A stretch of 64,000 nt of DNA, from positions 31,562,379-31,626,378 of the forward strand of contig JARZZO010000003.1 in NCBI GenBank assembly GCA_030544215.1. Direction: 5' to 3'. The DNA comes from Zantedeschia hybrid cultivar. Lineage: Eukaryota > Streptophyta > Magnoliopsida > Alismatales > Araceae. The notes below the pieces were generated by a model that saw only the letters and a list, made by a program, of their open reading frames with translations, had not been told where the DNA came from and made no database searches. Position numbers and translations under genes: made by a program. This document shows positions 45,288 through 56,948 of the stretch, one piece after another. How positions within the stretch are numbered: the stretch's first letter is position 1; every line of letters begins with the position of its first letter.

Positions 45288-47027
45288 TAAGTTAAATCAC
45301 AAATGTCAAGTCTGTACATCTAAATCCCATCATATAGCTAAGCTGGGTCTTAACCTGAACCCATCATATGGCTAAACTCCACTCCTTTTCTGAAAGGAGT
45401 GCATCAATGTGGGTACCGTAAGCTAGTGAGGCTAGTCATCCAAGATAGGTAAGCACATAATACATCAATGTAATAAAAAAACCATTGTATCATCATAAAA
45501 CTAAGGTATAATACATGAAAATCATAGAATGAAAGTCATTTAATCATAACCGTAGGGTAGGGACACAACCATCAAAATTTCACGAGATTTGGAGGGTCAA
45601 CACTACCTAAACCATCAATCAGGGCTTATGGTGTCAACACCATGCATTAAGGTGCCTTCCCAGAGGCTAAAAATCTACTTGGGAGCCCATGGTGTCGACA
45701 CCATGCATCAGGAGGTCGACACCTTGGGTTCCAAGGGCCACAGGCAGCTTCTTGCATAGCCTGTTACAAATACTAAATTTTTGAGGAATAAAAGATCTAT
45801 CAAATGAAGTTCAATCTTAACTAAATTTTATGGTACTTAGCCATATATGTTAACTGCATAAAAATTTCAAACCAATTGGAGCATCACACAAGTTATACCA
45901 ATTAAAACATTAAATGACTATCTAGTTTTCGGAGACAACCACACACCTATAAAGATGAGGGTTGATCTCATTCAAGTCAAGACTAAATGCCATAAAATTT
46001 GAACTGTAACAAGTAGACATATGGTACTAACAATCCTAAAATGCGCATGTCATTCTATCTACTTGATTGATCAAACCAAGCATGACATCAAGCTTAAAAA
46101 TATGTTTTCAGATTGAGCACAAATATGCATGCAATTTATAAGAAATCTCAATATAAAATCCATCCTCATAGCCAATTTAGAACATGGATGATATGATCCT
46201 CATAATAGGCATCAATTTGAACCCACACATGCCTAAACAGACCCTCAAAACTAGGACGCGTATGGGGAACCTTAACAAACTTAAAAGACATCACCCTACC
46301 TTACACTTGAACTCTACCAACTCAAAGACCTTCTAGACTCCAATCCAAACTTCAAGAGGGGTAGAAGACCTCCAAGTCTTTACTCTACGAATTCGTCCCC
46401 AAGGGTTGATCTCCCCAATAGCTTCAAGATCTCCACTTAAAGGTCCACCAAGATAGCTCCCAAGCACCTAAGAGCCTCCATGCAAGCTCCCAAGCTCCAC
46501 CACATCATCATGCACAAGGGGAATCACCCCAAGAGGCCAAGAGAGTGAAAGAGTGAGTTTGGAGAGAGTGGGAGGAGAAGAGAAGAAGGAGGGGTCGGGT
46601 TAGCCACTCCCCCTATATATAAAACCTATAAAAACTGCAATTCTACTTTCAAACTATGTAAAATAGGCCTTCCAACCATCCAACCATTATACATCTAATG
46701 GGGCATTTAGAACCCCACTCTATTAAGCCCAAGAGCATTTTTAGGAGTCTAAGTTCTAACTCACCAACTAAAGCACTCAAAAATCACTTATTAATAGATC
46801 CAATTACTTCCAATTTGGGATAAACTCACAAAAAGACAAAATTGGATCCAAAGCCCACTAAATCATATCTAAATCATCTAATTAAACATAAATCACCCAT
46901 TAATCATCACAAAATCTATGTAACTCTAAACGAGTTGAATTAATGAAATTTAAGCCGATTTGATCAAACTTGGTCAAAACTGACAAACCGGTTCAAAAAT
47001 CATAAACCAGAGGGTCAGGGTATTACA
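45288..47027 (-). mobile_element. Part of an older LTR, the target of element B
   Basis: It ends ...GGGTCAGGGTATTACA at 47027. On the minus strand this is an LTR start TGTAATACCC like that of the gypsy LTR ending at 62625. It contains palindromic words GGTGTCGACACC and TGGTGTCAACACCATGCA (45610-45735). The minus direction is chosen from that start. Its continuation lies left of 31788; the other end and TSD were not found. Confidence 0.6.
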
Positions 47028-48775
47028 AGATTCAAGCTGAAGTTCATTGCCATGCCCCGCTTAAGGCTCCGAGACCTAATGGGCTTCTTCCATAGATACC
47101 AGAACATAGTCTACAAGGAGGTGATCGAAATGGTACAACGAGCAATTCAATTATGCACCCTTCGGTCATGTGTGAATCATTCATTCATTACTCTCATCCT
47201 TAAGGTCACCCCTGCCAGTAGCCCCAATCAATGTAGACCCATAAGCTTGTGCAAGACCTTCTATAAGGTTGTAACCAAAAGAATAGCATCTAGAATCAAA
47301 CCCCACATGCATAAACTTCTCTCCCTCTTTCAAGAAAGATTTCATTCCAAATGAGCACAACTCAGATTGCATCATTATCCTTAGAGTATTTGTAGCGATC
47401 AGAAACTGGTCGGATCACGATGACCGTTCGATCGAAGCTCTCGGTTGCCATGACTGAGACTCTGTGGATCTCGTGGGTGGCCAATTGGTGCTCTCGGGAC
47501 TTGGATCCGTACTCTGGTTTTTGCCTTCAACCCACCAATCGAATTATCGAGACGGCCCATGTGGCACCCTCGTGGTGGTGCATGCTGGTTGCGGGCTCCT
47601 GGGCCTATAGGTCAAATGGGCCTAGTTGGGCTGAATCCCAATCGCCCCTCATCAGAACTTATTCATTCTTTACATTACAAAAAGGAAAAGTAGGGTCCTT
47701 ACTATGAAATTAGACATATCTGGAGCCCATAACAAGTTAGAGTGGCCCTTTATTTTGTCTGTCCTCATTAGGCAGGGTTTTCATGGCAAAATCTGTCTCT
47801 TATCATGCATTGCATCACCAGCATCACATTATTAGCATCAACAGAAAACCCACCAGATTCATCGCAGCTCTAAGGGGCCTACGGCAAGATGGCCCTATCT
47901 CTCCTTTACATCTATATCCTATGTGTTGAGGTTCTTGCTTCACTTCTTAATGATCGGCAGGAGGGTAGAATCAGAGGCCTCAAACTTAACCCCCAAGCAC
48001 AGGCTATCACCCCATCTGATGTATGTTGACGATGTCTTTGTTTCTAAAGAAGCAATAGTGAAAGAGATGAGAGAAGTCATGCAGTATGCAGCTTGGTCAA
48101 CAAAGAAAGGTTGTGTATCATCTTCAGGCCCAATACCCTCCAGATAGTTAAACAACAGCTCAGTATTTTATATGGAATTCAACCTCTTAGGAGAGATTCC
48201 CTTTGTCTAGTTGTTCTGATACGCTCAAGTAGAGGGAAAATTAGACACCTTCAATTCCTAAAAGATAGGCTGAAGCAGAGAATGGCCAAGTGGAAGGAGA
48301 ACTCTCTCTCTCTCTCTCTGGGGGAGAATTATTTTGATTAAATCCACCCTCAGTGATATGCCAGCCCACATAATGGCAACCAGTCTGCTCCCTAAGTCCA
48401 CTTTATCCAAATTAAAGAGTCTACAATGGTAATTCTGGTGGGAAAAGAAGAAGAAGAAGAAACTGAATCTAATTGGATGGAAATGGATGACTTATCATAA
48501 ACTGGTTGGGGGCCAGAGTGAATCTTGTGGCATATCTGGAATAATGTGAGATGTAGGTTTGTTATGGAAGGTTTTAGCACGCACCCCCTTCTCATAATTA
48601 CAAGGGCTTCAACAGATTTTAATTTGTGCCAAGTGCCACATTGCATGCTAATGACCTTTATGCTGCCTTTTCCCATTCTAATTTATAACTCTCTATCTTT
48701 GGATCTTCAACCTTGTACTCATCATTCTGTTTTGAACTAGTAATGAATGAATGTTTCCTTTGGATTAAAAAAAAA
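47028..48775 (+). mobile_element. L1-type LINE fragment (RT to 3' tail)
   Basis: Plus-strand frames give APLKAPRPNGLLP (degenerate KAPGPDG block, about 47065), HSFITLILKV and NQCRPISLCKTFYKVVTKRI ASRIKPHM (about 47180-47310), then after a disrupted stretch LRGLRQDGPISP (about 47870), YILCVEVLASLLNDRQEGRI (about 47920) and HLMYVDDVFVSKEA with the YVDD catalytic motif (about 48010-48050). CCHC-type 3' motifs were not seen. It ends in A-run at about 48765-48775. The frame is lost at 47380-47780, where an insertion is possible. It is cut on the left by the LTR end at 47027. Confidence 0.75.
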
Positions 48776-48922
48776 ATGTCCTGTACAAAAAATTATAAAG
48801 GTATACAGCCATGCATGTACAAATCTTAGACTACCTTTTAACAGGTAAATAATAAATTATTGTACTTCCCCAAGAAGTCCTACACCTGGTTAAACACACA
48901 TGGAGAGGGAAGTGGCTTCAAT

Positions 48923-49324
48923 TGATGCGGGACGAAGGGGAAGAGAGGGGGGAAATAGGATAGGGGTTCTCGGCCTCGCGCCAGAGGATGGAGAGAGTTC
49001 CCGGCGTCGCACTGGTGACAGAATCCTTGGCGTCGCACCAAGGAAGATGGGGGAGGGAAAAATGGGGTTCTCTCTTGCAGATAACCGAATCTGCACAACA
49101 AGTAATTTCTTTCAATCCATCATCTTCCCTTTATTCTGTTAACATCATACATATATAGGGAGATCTGTAACTCCCGTCTCTTCCCATTCTCTATCAAACT
49201 CTAGGACTTCCCCCCCCCCCCCCCCCCATTTACGTTTTTGTAATTCTCAGAAAATTAAAGACAACATGAGGGACCATAAATGGTCCTAAAAGCCAATAAA
49301 GGAGCTCCGAACATGCATGCATCA
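48923..49324 (-). repeat. LTR 1 of element D
   Basis: 402 bp, TGATGC ... GCATCA. Contains a C17 run (49210-49226). Followed on its right by the complement of the polypurine tract. Confidence 0.88.
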
Positions 49325-50345
49325 ATCTCCCCTGGTTCGAAAAAATTCGTCCTCGAATTTTGAAGTGCGCTAGTATAATCAAGCAGATGATTGGATCATC
49401 TGTGGGAGTCTTCAAGCAGAGAATCATATCAAGAATAACCACCCAGTCTGCTGTATGTGAATCACAGAAGGTCTGCCATATCAGATCAGTAAGATCCGAT
49501 CCTGATTCCACAACTAACAGAGAATCTGAAATCTCTGGAGAAATGAGGTCATGCCCACCACTGCATAATAAGTCATCATCGGAAACAACAACATCGAACA
49601 TGTGTAACCCAGAATCCACAAATAAACTGTGATCCCATGAATCCACAATCAATAGCTCACTAGCAGCTGACAACAATGGACTATCTTCACATACATCATC
49701 TGATGATTCACTGATGACCAACGGTACTGAATTAGTCTCAATCACATCGTCCGTTGTTAAATGAAGTCCAGAATCAATACATAGACTAGTATCCCGATCA
49801 ATGTCAACTGTAGGATCAACACTAGCACCCTCAGTATCAACTGTCACATCTGATTGATCATCATTTGTAGCTGGCGAGACTGTATCAAGCAATTTGGACG
49901 GTGTTCCCATTACCTTAGGAGAATAAAGTAACGATTTCGGAAACATGAACTCACGTCCATCAAGATGAGGATGTACGAGGGAGCATCGACGTTTATTATA
50001 ATCCACTGTCGCTTGGCGCTTTGATAGCCACTCTCAACCCAAGCAAATAGAAGAGCTCCATGGATTTATAGTACATCAAGCTCCATCCACATATGTAGTG
50101 GAGTGTCCCGTGGTGACACCTTTAACTCGCTGATAAAACTCGACAAAAGCCTTATCACCGTCTACAAGGATCTCGTTCGTCTTCAACAGTGAATCAACAA
50201 TATGTTGGGGAATCACATTATCACTCGCTCGCTCATCTAATATCAATGTCGTCCATTCTCGATTTGGCAAGCACACAGTGAAATGAAAATAAATGGAAGA
50301 CATGTTGTAAGAGATTACCCCGAGACTCCAATTCTGTTGAATCAA
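49325..50345 (-). CDS. Open reading frames in the interior of element D, function unknown
   Basis: A long minus frame at 50006-49230 (258 codons from GTG; no convincing ATG at its start) is rich in Asp/Ser/Val, contains HPHLDGREFMFPKSLL near its start and repeats such as LCIDSGLHLT / LFVDSGLHMF, and runs into LTR 1. A second minus frame (50345-50076) contains TLILDERASDNVIPQHIVD, faintly like a decayed retropepsin stretch (expected DSGAS). Neither is a family I recognise with confidence. They may be relics of gag/protease sequence or non-coding. Their place inside an LTR element argues against a host gene. Confidence 0.4.
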
Positions 50346-51140
50346 TCAGCGGCACGCAGAACGAGGTGCCGTAGGGGCAGCACCACTCTTGAGCTGAGTT
50401 CGTCTTGTGGAGACGAAGCCAATGACGCAATCAGTGCAAGAAATGGAGCCCAAAGATGACCTCAATATGCGTGCAGCGGCGGCATGCAAATCGGGTCTGA
50501 TGTGTGCTGAAACTAGATGGGCCTCGCTGAGACGAGACCAACGCCACTGACGGCGCTCAAATCGGGGTCTGGGACGACCTCGAACGGTGAGCACAAGTGT
50601 CCTTGTAAAGCGTGCAACTGTGGCACGTAAAATGAGGCAAGTCGACCGCTGGCCGCTGTAAAACTAGTGCGCCGAAAATTGGCACTCAAATCGAGGCGGC
50701 TGATGTAGGCCTTGGAATGTGCGATCGGAGTCCTCGGAGGCCTCGGGATGCGCGATCGGAGTCCTCGGTATGCATGCAGTAGTGGCACGCAAAACGAGAC
50801 AGATTGGACGCTGGTTGCTGCGAAATCGATGCCCCGGGAGGTTGGCACGCAAATCGAGGCGGCAACCTCGGCCTTGGGAAGCACGATTAAAGTCCTCGCA
50901 TGCAACAGCTGCACGCAAAACGAGGCAAATCGGACGTTGGCTGCTGCAAAATCGGCATGCCGGGAGGTCGGCACGCAAATCGAGGCGGCGACCTGGACCT
51001 CAGGATGCACGATCAGTCCTCGGTATGCGTGCAGCAGTGGCACGCAAAACGAGGCAGATCGGCAACAGCAGCACTCTGGATCTGGATAGGCCTCGTCGAT
51101 ACGAACCTAAAGGCGCAGACGGCACGCAAATTGGAGCACG
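50345..51140. repeat. Tandem repeat of about 126-129 bp inside element D
   Basis: The word GCACGCAAAACGAG recurs at 50785, 50911 and 51040 (spacing 126 and 129). More diverged units carry GGCACGTAAAATGAGG near 50617 and GGCACGCAGAACGAGG near 50352. Each unit also has GGCACGCAAATCGAGGCGGC and a TCCTCG.ATGC word. About six units. Several frames stay open through the array because units are close to a multiple of 3. Confidence 0.8.
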
Positions 51141-51900
51141 AACGAGCTCTGCGTGAGGGCGGTGCGATAACCGCTCCAATTGCACCCCAACCTGGATTGG
51201 CTCCTGATTCGGACCTGACCGCACCCTGGTTCGGACCAGGTGGCACCCTAGCTCAAACCACCTTGAAAACGGGTTTGAACCCACTTCAAACAACCTTGCT
51301 GGACCAGGTTCAAAATGTTAAAGGGGATATGTGGACTAAACTGGACCGGACCGGACCTGACCGGTTTGGCCGGTTTAGTCTAATAGGGTCATTAAACCCT
51401 AGTTTCTTCTCCGCCCTTCTTCTTCTTTCCTTGCCCTAGCTCGAACAGCACGAGCTGCAGACGACTAGGCAGCGGCGAGGACAGGCGCGCGGAGGTGGCG
51501 ACGGCGACGGCGTGCGGGGCGGCGGCGGCGATGGGCGCGACAGCTGCAACGGCGAGTGGCGGTGACACCGGCGGGCAGCGGCCGCGTTGGGATCCAGCGA
51601 CGACGTCGAGGCCGACCCCGACGGGGTCGGTGGAGGGCGGTGCGAGTGTCGGCGGGCAACGACGGCTTCGGCAATAGGATCCGGCGACGACTGCGAGAGG
51701 TCACCGACCCCTCACTGCCATCCTATTCCTCCTCCTCTTCTTCTTCTATTGGCTGTGAGAGAGAAGGGGGATGGATGCCCCAGTGATGGTGGGAAGGGCA
51801 GACGACAGCGGTGATGGAGCAGTGATGGTGATGGTAGCAGGGTTGCTGGCAGGGTGGAGGCGCAGGACTTGGATCGTGAGGACGACCCAAAGAACCTGGC

Positions 51901-51912
51901 ACTCTGATACCA
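51901..51912 (-). promoter_or_regulatory. Primer binding site of element D
   Basis: Minus strand TGGTATCAGAGT: 11 of 12 bases match the initiator tRNA-Met site. Three bases (att) separate it from LTR 2. Confidence 0.85.
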
Positions 51913-51915
51913 ATT

Positions 51916-52312
51916 TGATGCGGGACGAAGGGGAAGAGAGGGGGGGAATGGGATAGGGGTCTTCGGCCTCGTGCCAGAGGATGGAGAGAGTTCCCGGCGT
52001 CGCACCAGTGACAGAATCCTTGGCGTCGCACCAAGGAAGATAGGGGAGGGGAAAATGGGGTTCTCTCTCGCAGAGAACCGAATCTGCACAACAGGTAATT
52101 TCTTTCAATCCATCATCTCCCCTTTATTCTGTTAACATCATACATATATAGGGAGATCTGTAACTCCCATCTCTTCCCATTCTCTATCAGACTCTAGGAC
52201 TTCCCCCCCCCCCCCATTTACGTTTCTGTAATCCTCAGAAAATTAAAGACAACATGAGGGACCATAAATGGTCCTAAAAGCCAATAAAGGAGCTCCCAGC
52301 ATGCATGCATCA
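51916..52312 (-). repeat. LTR 2 of element D
   Basis: 397 bp, TGATGC ... GCATCA, with a C13 run. It is the 5' LTR of the minus-strand element. Confidence 0.88.
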
Positions 52313-52315
52313 ATT

Positions 52316-52713
52316 TGATGCGGGATGAAGGGGAAGAGAGGGGGGGAATGGGATAGGGGTCCTCGGCCTCGCGCCAGAGGATGGAGAGAGTTCCGGGCGT
52401 CGCACCGGTGACAGAATCCTTGGCGTCGCACCAAGGAAGATGGGGGAGGGGAAAATGGGGTTCTCTCTCGCAGAGAACCGAATCTGCACAACAGGTAATT
52501 TCTTTCAATCCATCATCTCCCATTTATTCTGTTAACATCATACATATATAGGGAGATCTGTAACTCCTGTCTCTTCCTATTCTCTATCAGACTCTAGGAC
52601 TTCCCCCCCCCCCCCAATTTACGTTTCTGTAATCCTCAGAAAATTAAAGACAACATGAGGGACCATAAATGGTCCTAAAAGCCAATAAAGGAGCTCCCAG
52701 CATGCATGCATCA
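52316..52713 (-). repeat. LTR 3 of element D (tandem extra LTR)
   Basis: 398 bp. It directly follows LTR 2 with the spacer att, the same three bases that lie between the primer site and LTR 2. C13 run at 52603-52615. Confidence 0.88.
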
Positions 52714-52984
52714 TCAGTTCTGCAAATCAAGGATAAATTCGACTTTAACCCACCTGGTCTAAAGATTTACCGGTTACAGGACTTCCCGTCGTGAAGCCAC
52801 AAAACTTTATTGATTTTTAATTCTGACAATGGTGATATTGTCTCCAATAACCCCTTTTCTATGCACAACTGTCCATTGGCCTCCTTTCCTAAGCACTAGA
52901 AAACTATTGCCCGTTGGCTGATATGTGGCATGTAAAAGAGAGTGAATGTGTGTGAATAGATATTTTTAGATAAGAGAGAACATT

Positions 52985-52988
<4 letters not shown>

Positions 52989-53032
<44 letters not shown>

Positions 53033-53047
53033 AGAGAGAGAGAGAGA
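52989..53047. repeat. (AT)n and (GA)n microsatellite
   Basis: About 21 AT units (52989-53030) followed by about 8 GA units. It lies 3' of the TANGO2-like gene. Confidence 0.95.
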
Positions 53048-53453
53048 ACATGCGTGGGTAGACATTTCTAGATGAAAAAGAGTGTTTTGAGAGTTACAGC
53101 CTCTAGAGAGTAAGTGGCATATGTTCTATCAAGGAGGTCGGAAAAGAAAAAGATGGTCAATGTGATCAGTCAGTCACCATGAACTTAAGAGAGATGGTTG
53201 CATCCTGCATCAAGGGTGAACGCTCTACTATTTAATTATTCATGAATCTTTCCAGCAATGGAAGAATGAATCAGGCAAACAATTTCATAATACTACCACA
53301 ACCTTATGGACGGGGAAATCCTTATGTTGAAAGGAATATGAAGGGCATCACACCACACATCCAAACCTTATTTGCTCCATGTTGCCCATAGCCACAGTTT
53401 CTCAAATTACCCTTGAACAATAGAGTTGGCCATGAACACCGCACCATGTTTGC

Positions 53454-56400
53454 CTATCTTTCTATCTGATACCGCACCGTGTGCTCTTTCCACACACCCG
53501 TCTCCAAATATTCCTCATAGAAACTTACTTCACCATTGGTTTTCACAGATAAAATAGATGTGCTCCTAGTGCCATAGCGGCCCTGAGGGAGAAAAAAAAG
53601 AATAATGAGATGCTTACAGGGTCAACAATCACAAACTAGGTGCGTGAAGGTCTTGATCCTACCTGCTTTGTGTCAACCTCCACAAAGATAGGGCTTAGCT
53701 TAAGTTCCCAGTCAGAATCACAGCCGGTTATTGGAAGGCAAGCTCTATCGGCTTTGACTGTGTCCCTCATCAGCTGTTCAACCATTTTCTTGGCAGGGAT
53801 ATCTTTCTCGTTGCATTTGTATAGTAGGTCCTTGAAACTTTTGCCAAGCCGCTGTGCCTGAAAAGCAAGTAAATAAAAAGAAATCACCAGCTCACCATCT
53901 ATCACTTCCAAAGCTGATGATGTCCCAACATAGAATCACATGGCAAATTTCTCATGATTTTCCATTATTTGGTTTATGAATAGGCCTCTGCATATTTAAG
54001 AATGCATCTGGGAGAGTGAGCATGTATAAACATGAATTTTCTATCTGACAATTTCACTTCTCTGAAACATAATAATTAAAATGTCCACATGCTAATCAGA
54101 TGGTTGACAAGCCACCAACTAAGAGCCATGTGTTCCATGTCACACTTCTACATAGTGCATCCGGAGGCTCATTCAAATAGTGAGGTAGCTTCATGGGTCC
54201 CTTACATACTTCATACCCTATATTTGACAAACATGTTACACCTTTTGAGAGTGGATCATCTTCAACATGGATGCAGGGCACATGTACCCAGGAAGGTTTT
54301 AAGAGGAGGTGCATCTGAGAATAGATGAAGATGAGTTATTCTAAGTGCATCTAGGTATAACCTTATTACTGACAATAGGACTCCATATCCTTGGATGTTT
54401 AAACTGTCCATCAGATAGTGTTACGACTCTTGAAATGCGATGGACCAAGTCTATGATAGTCCTGGACTCTTAAAGAACTGTATCAGATACTGCTGCAAAT
54501 CTCAAAAATTTGACCAAGTTTATGAAAATTCCAGACTCCAACCTACTCCTTCGGCACTCGTCGGATCAACAATTAAGAAGACTTTTTAAGTTGTTATACC
54601 TAGGTTTCTTCCTTCTCTGTCTATATAGCATACGTGCTTTGTATTTTTCTTGTTGGATAAGATTTAAAGATTAAAACCAACATGCTATGTTTTTCTCTTC
54701 TCAAAAAAAGAAGTCCTATCCTGTTCTTTTATGCTCATGACAGATAGACTTCATCATACACACGGATGACACTAAGCTGAAAGCAAGTCTTAAATCATTT
54801 ATCTGAACCTTCTGCCCTTCACTAGGACAGGCATTGGGTTTATGCTTAATAGAACTTCTGGATCGACGCAGAGATGTGGATTGAACAATTTTGAATATGA
54901 TAATAGAACAATCCTGCAGAAAAGCTAACATTCAGAACGTTGGTCATTTAATCTACAAACATTAGACTGCAACATGCTTTAGCCAGAGTTGGGCATCGGA
55001 GTACAGAAAAACCCTGTTATATTTCTTTTGGGGAGGTGAAACAACAGAAAACTACCAGTAAATGAAGATAGAAATACTCTATTTCTGGTTGTTTCGAGCT
55101 TCTGCTCGAGAAGATCCTAATTTGGTGTTCAGATGCATAAACAATTACATGTAGAACCCGCGGGCAAGGGAAAACCTTTTTTTTTTTAATCAAAGGCAAG
55201 GGAGATATGACCTGATTTCATATTCCAAAATTGTTCCTCTGAGAAGAGCTCAAAAATAGTAAATGAAACACCAACAGCTATAGGCAAGCTGTAATTAATT
55301 GCTATCTCCCATTGGACAGCTGTAGAATAGCTGCTTGTAAGACAAGCTCAATGTCAAGTGTAAGAACTATAAAAGAGTTCACATCAGGAAAAAAGACAAG
55401 AAGTTTGATCAGCAAAACCCCCAACAGACTTTTGGCATGTAGGTCTGGCTGCAAATGGACAATGATAAGAAATATTGAGAATGTTATGCTATATAGGCTT
55501 GATGCAAGAAATCAACATCCTTCTAAGTGCAATTACTTGAATTACCTTGTCATTACTAAGATATCTCCCATGGTCATCCACATAGAGCTAGGTCTTAGGT
55601 CATCCACATAGACCCAAGTCTTATATGCCATGGTAACAAGCTAATCAGTAAAAATATCTTGGTCTCTCATCATGACATTATTAGGTAAATGACTTTAGAA
55701 GGAAGAGGTGATATGAAATAAGGATTTGTTGGTCTGTAATAGTCAATTTTCCTTAGGGCTTTTTGATCTTCAACCCTCCGAAACTTTTGATATTACAAAT
55801 AACTCCTCCTAATCTGACTATTTACAAATAAGCCCCCTAAATCTCAACTTTCTTACAGAAAAAAGCCTTTTGGAGGGGCTTTTTTGTAACACTCTTTGGG
55901 GCTTTTTTGTAACATTCTGGGGCCTTGCACCAATTCAGGGGGATTGTGAGGGCTTATAAATAAATAGTTGGATTAGAGGGGTTATTTGTAAATACACAAT
56001 ATTTTCAAGGGTTGAACATAATTATATCTATTCCTTAGTAGAATGAGCCATCCTATTCACGGTAGGATCAATAATAATATTTAATAAAGTATTCTCCACT
56101 CACATTCCCTTGTGTTACTGGGACTTCACACCCAACAGTTAACAGTAGTAGGATTAACAATATTAAATAAAGAATTCACCACTCACCTTCCCATCTGTGT
56201 TCCTGGGTCTTAATGCCTGACAGTATATACAAATGTCTACACGTTATCACAAATCATATATTTGTTTTCATCAAATTAGCACGCCACATGGAGCTCTAAG
56301 GAAACTGAAACCTGATTATTCTGCTTACTACCTTGTGTTACTATAACCAAGAGCTATCCCCATTGCCAGATGAATTCTCAACAGAACAAGCAATTAGCAC

Positions 56401-56900
56401 ATACTGTTTCATAAATCTTCAGCATTGGAAGGACCTATTGTCATCCATCACCTTCCATTTGCTTGTATTCATAAAACATTAATGTGACAATGCTTGACAA
56501 ACCTTCCACAGTATCTGAATATTTAATCCCAGTTTCAATCAACTGTTGCCAAAGTCACACACTCACCCACTTCTTTAAATCATGGTTGAAGGCAATGCTT
56601 GACAAACCATGCATGAACAATATGGCCATTCAAGAAGTGAATCAAGAGAAGAGAACAGATGCTTTCAATGATTGGAAAATTAAAAATTTCCATCCACCTG
56701 ACTTAAATAAAATGTACAACCAGACAGGCAAACTTCAGAACACAGGAGCCCATTAGTTTGCCTACTTAATGCTAGAGATTCCTCAACAAAGCAGCTTATG
56801 GAATAGATTTAGCCATCAAATGTTAGTCATTCCCATTTGAGGGCACATAAATTCAGTCAAATCATTTGGAACATTTGACCAGGTTAATGTGAATTGCTAG

Positions 56901-56948
<48 letters not shown>

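Larger units (their letters stand above)
48923..52713 (-). mobile_element. Non-autonomous LTR retrotransposon D with three LTRs
   Basis: Three near-identical LTRs of about 400 bp (48923-49324, 51916-52312, 52316-52713), each TGATGCGGGA ... GCATGCATCA. Between the first two lies a 2.6-kb interior with an iMet primer site (minus TGGTATCAGAGT, 51901-51912) and a purine tract (minus AGGGGAGAT) beside the left LTR. The third LTR directly follows the second with only att between. Outer flanks are tcaat (48918-48922) and tcagt (52714-52718), 4 of 5 matching. No RT or integrase is present, so it would need another element's proteins. Confidence 0.85.

Noticed and set aside
50712..51439. Plus-strand frames rich in Cys and Arg in element D
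   Set aside because: They run through a 126-bp tandem repeat and change little with phase; explained by the repeat, not by a gene.
51465..51814. GC-rich open frames (Arg/Ala/Gly-rich) near the primer site of element D
   Set aside because: CGG/GGC-rich leader of the LTR element; frames open in several phases and no domain visible.
54089..54328. Open frames on both strands in TANGO2-like intron 3
   Set aside because: Lies between well-defined exons 3 and 4, with no family resemblance on either strand.
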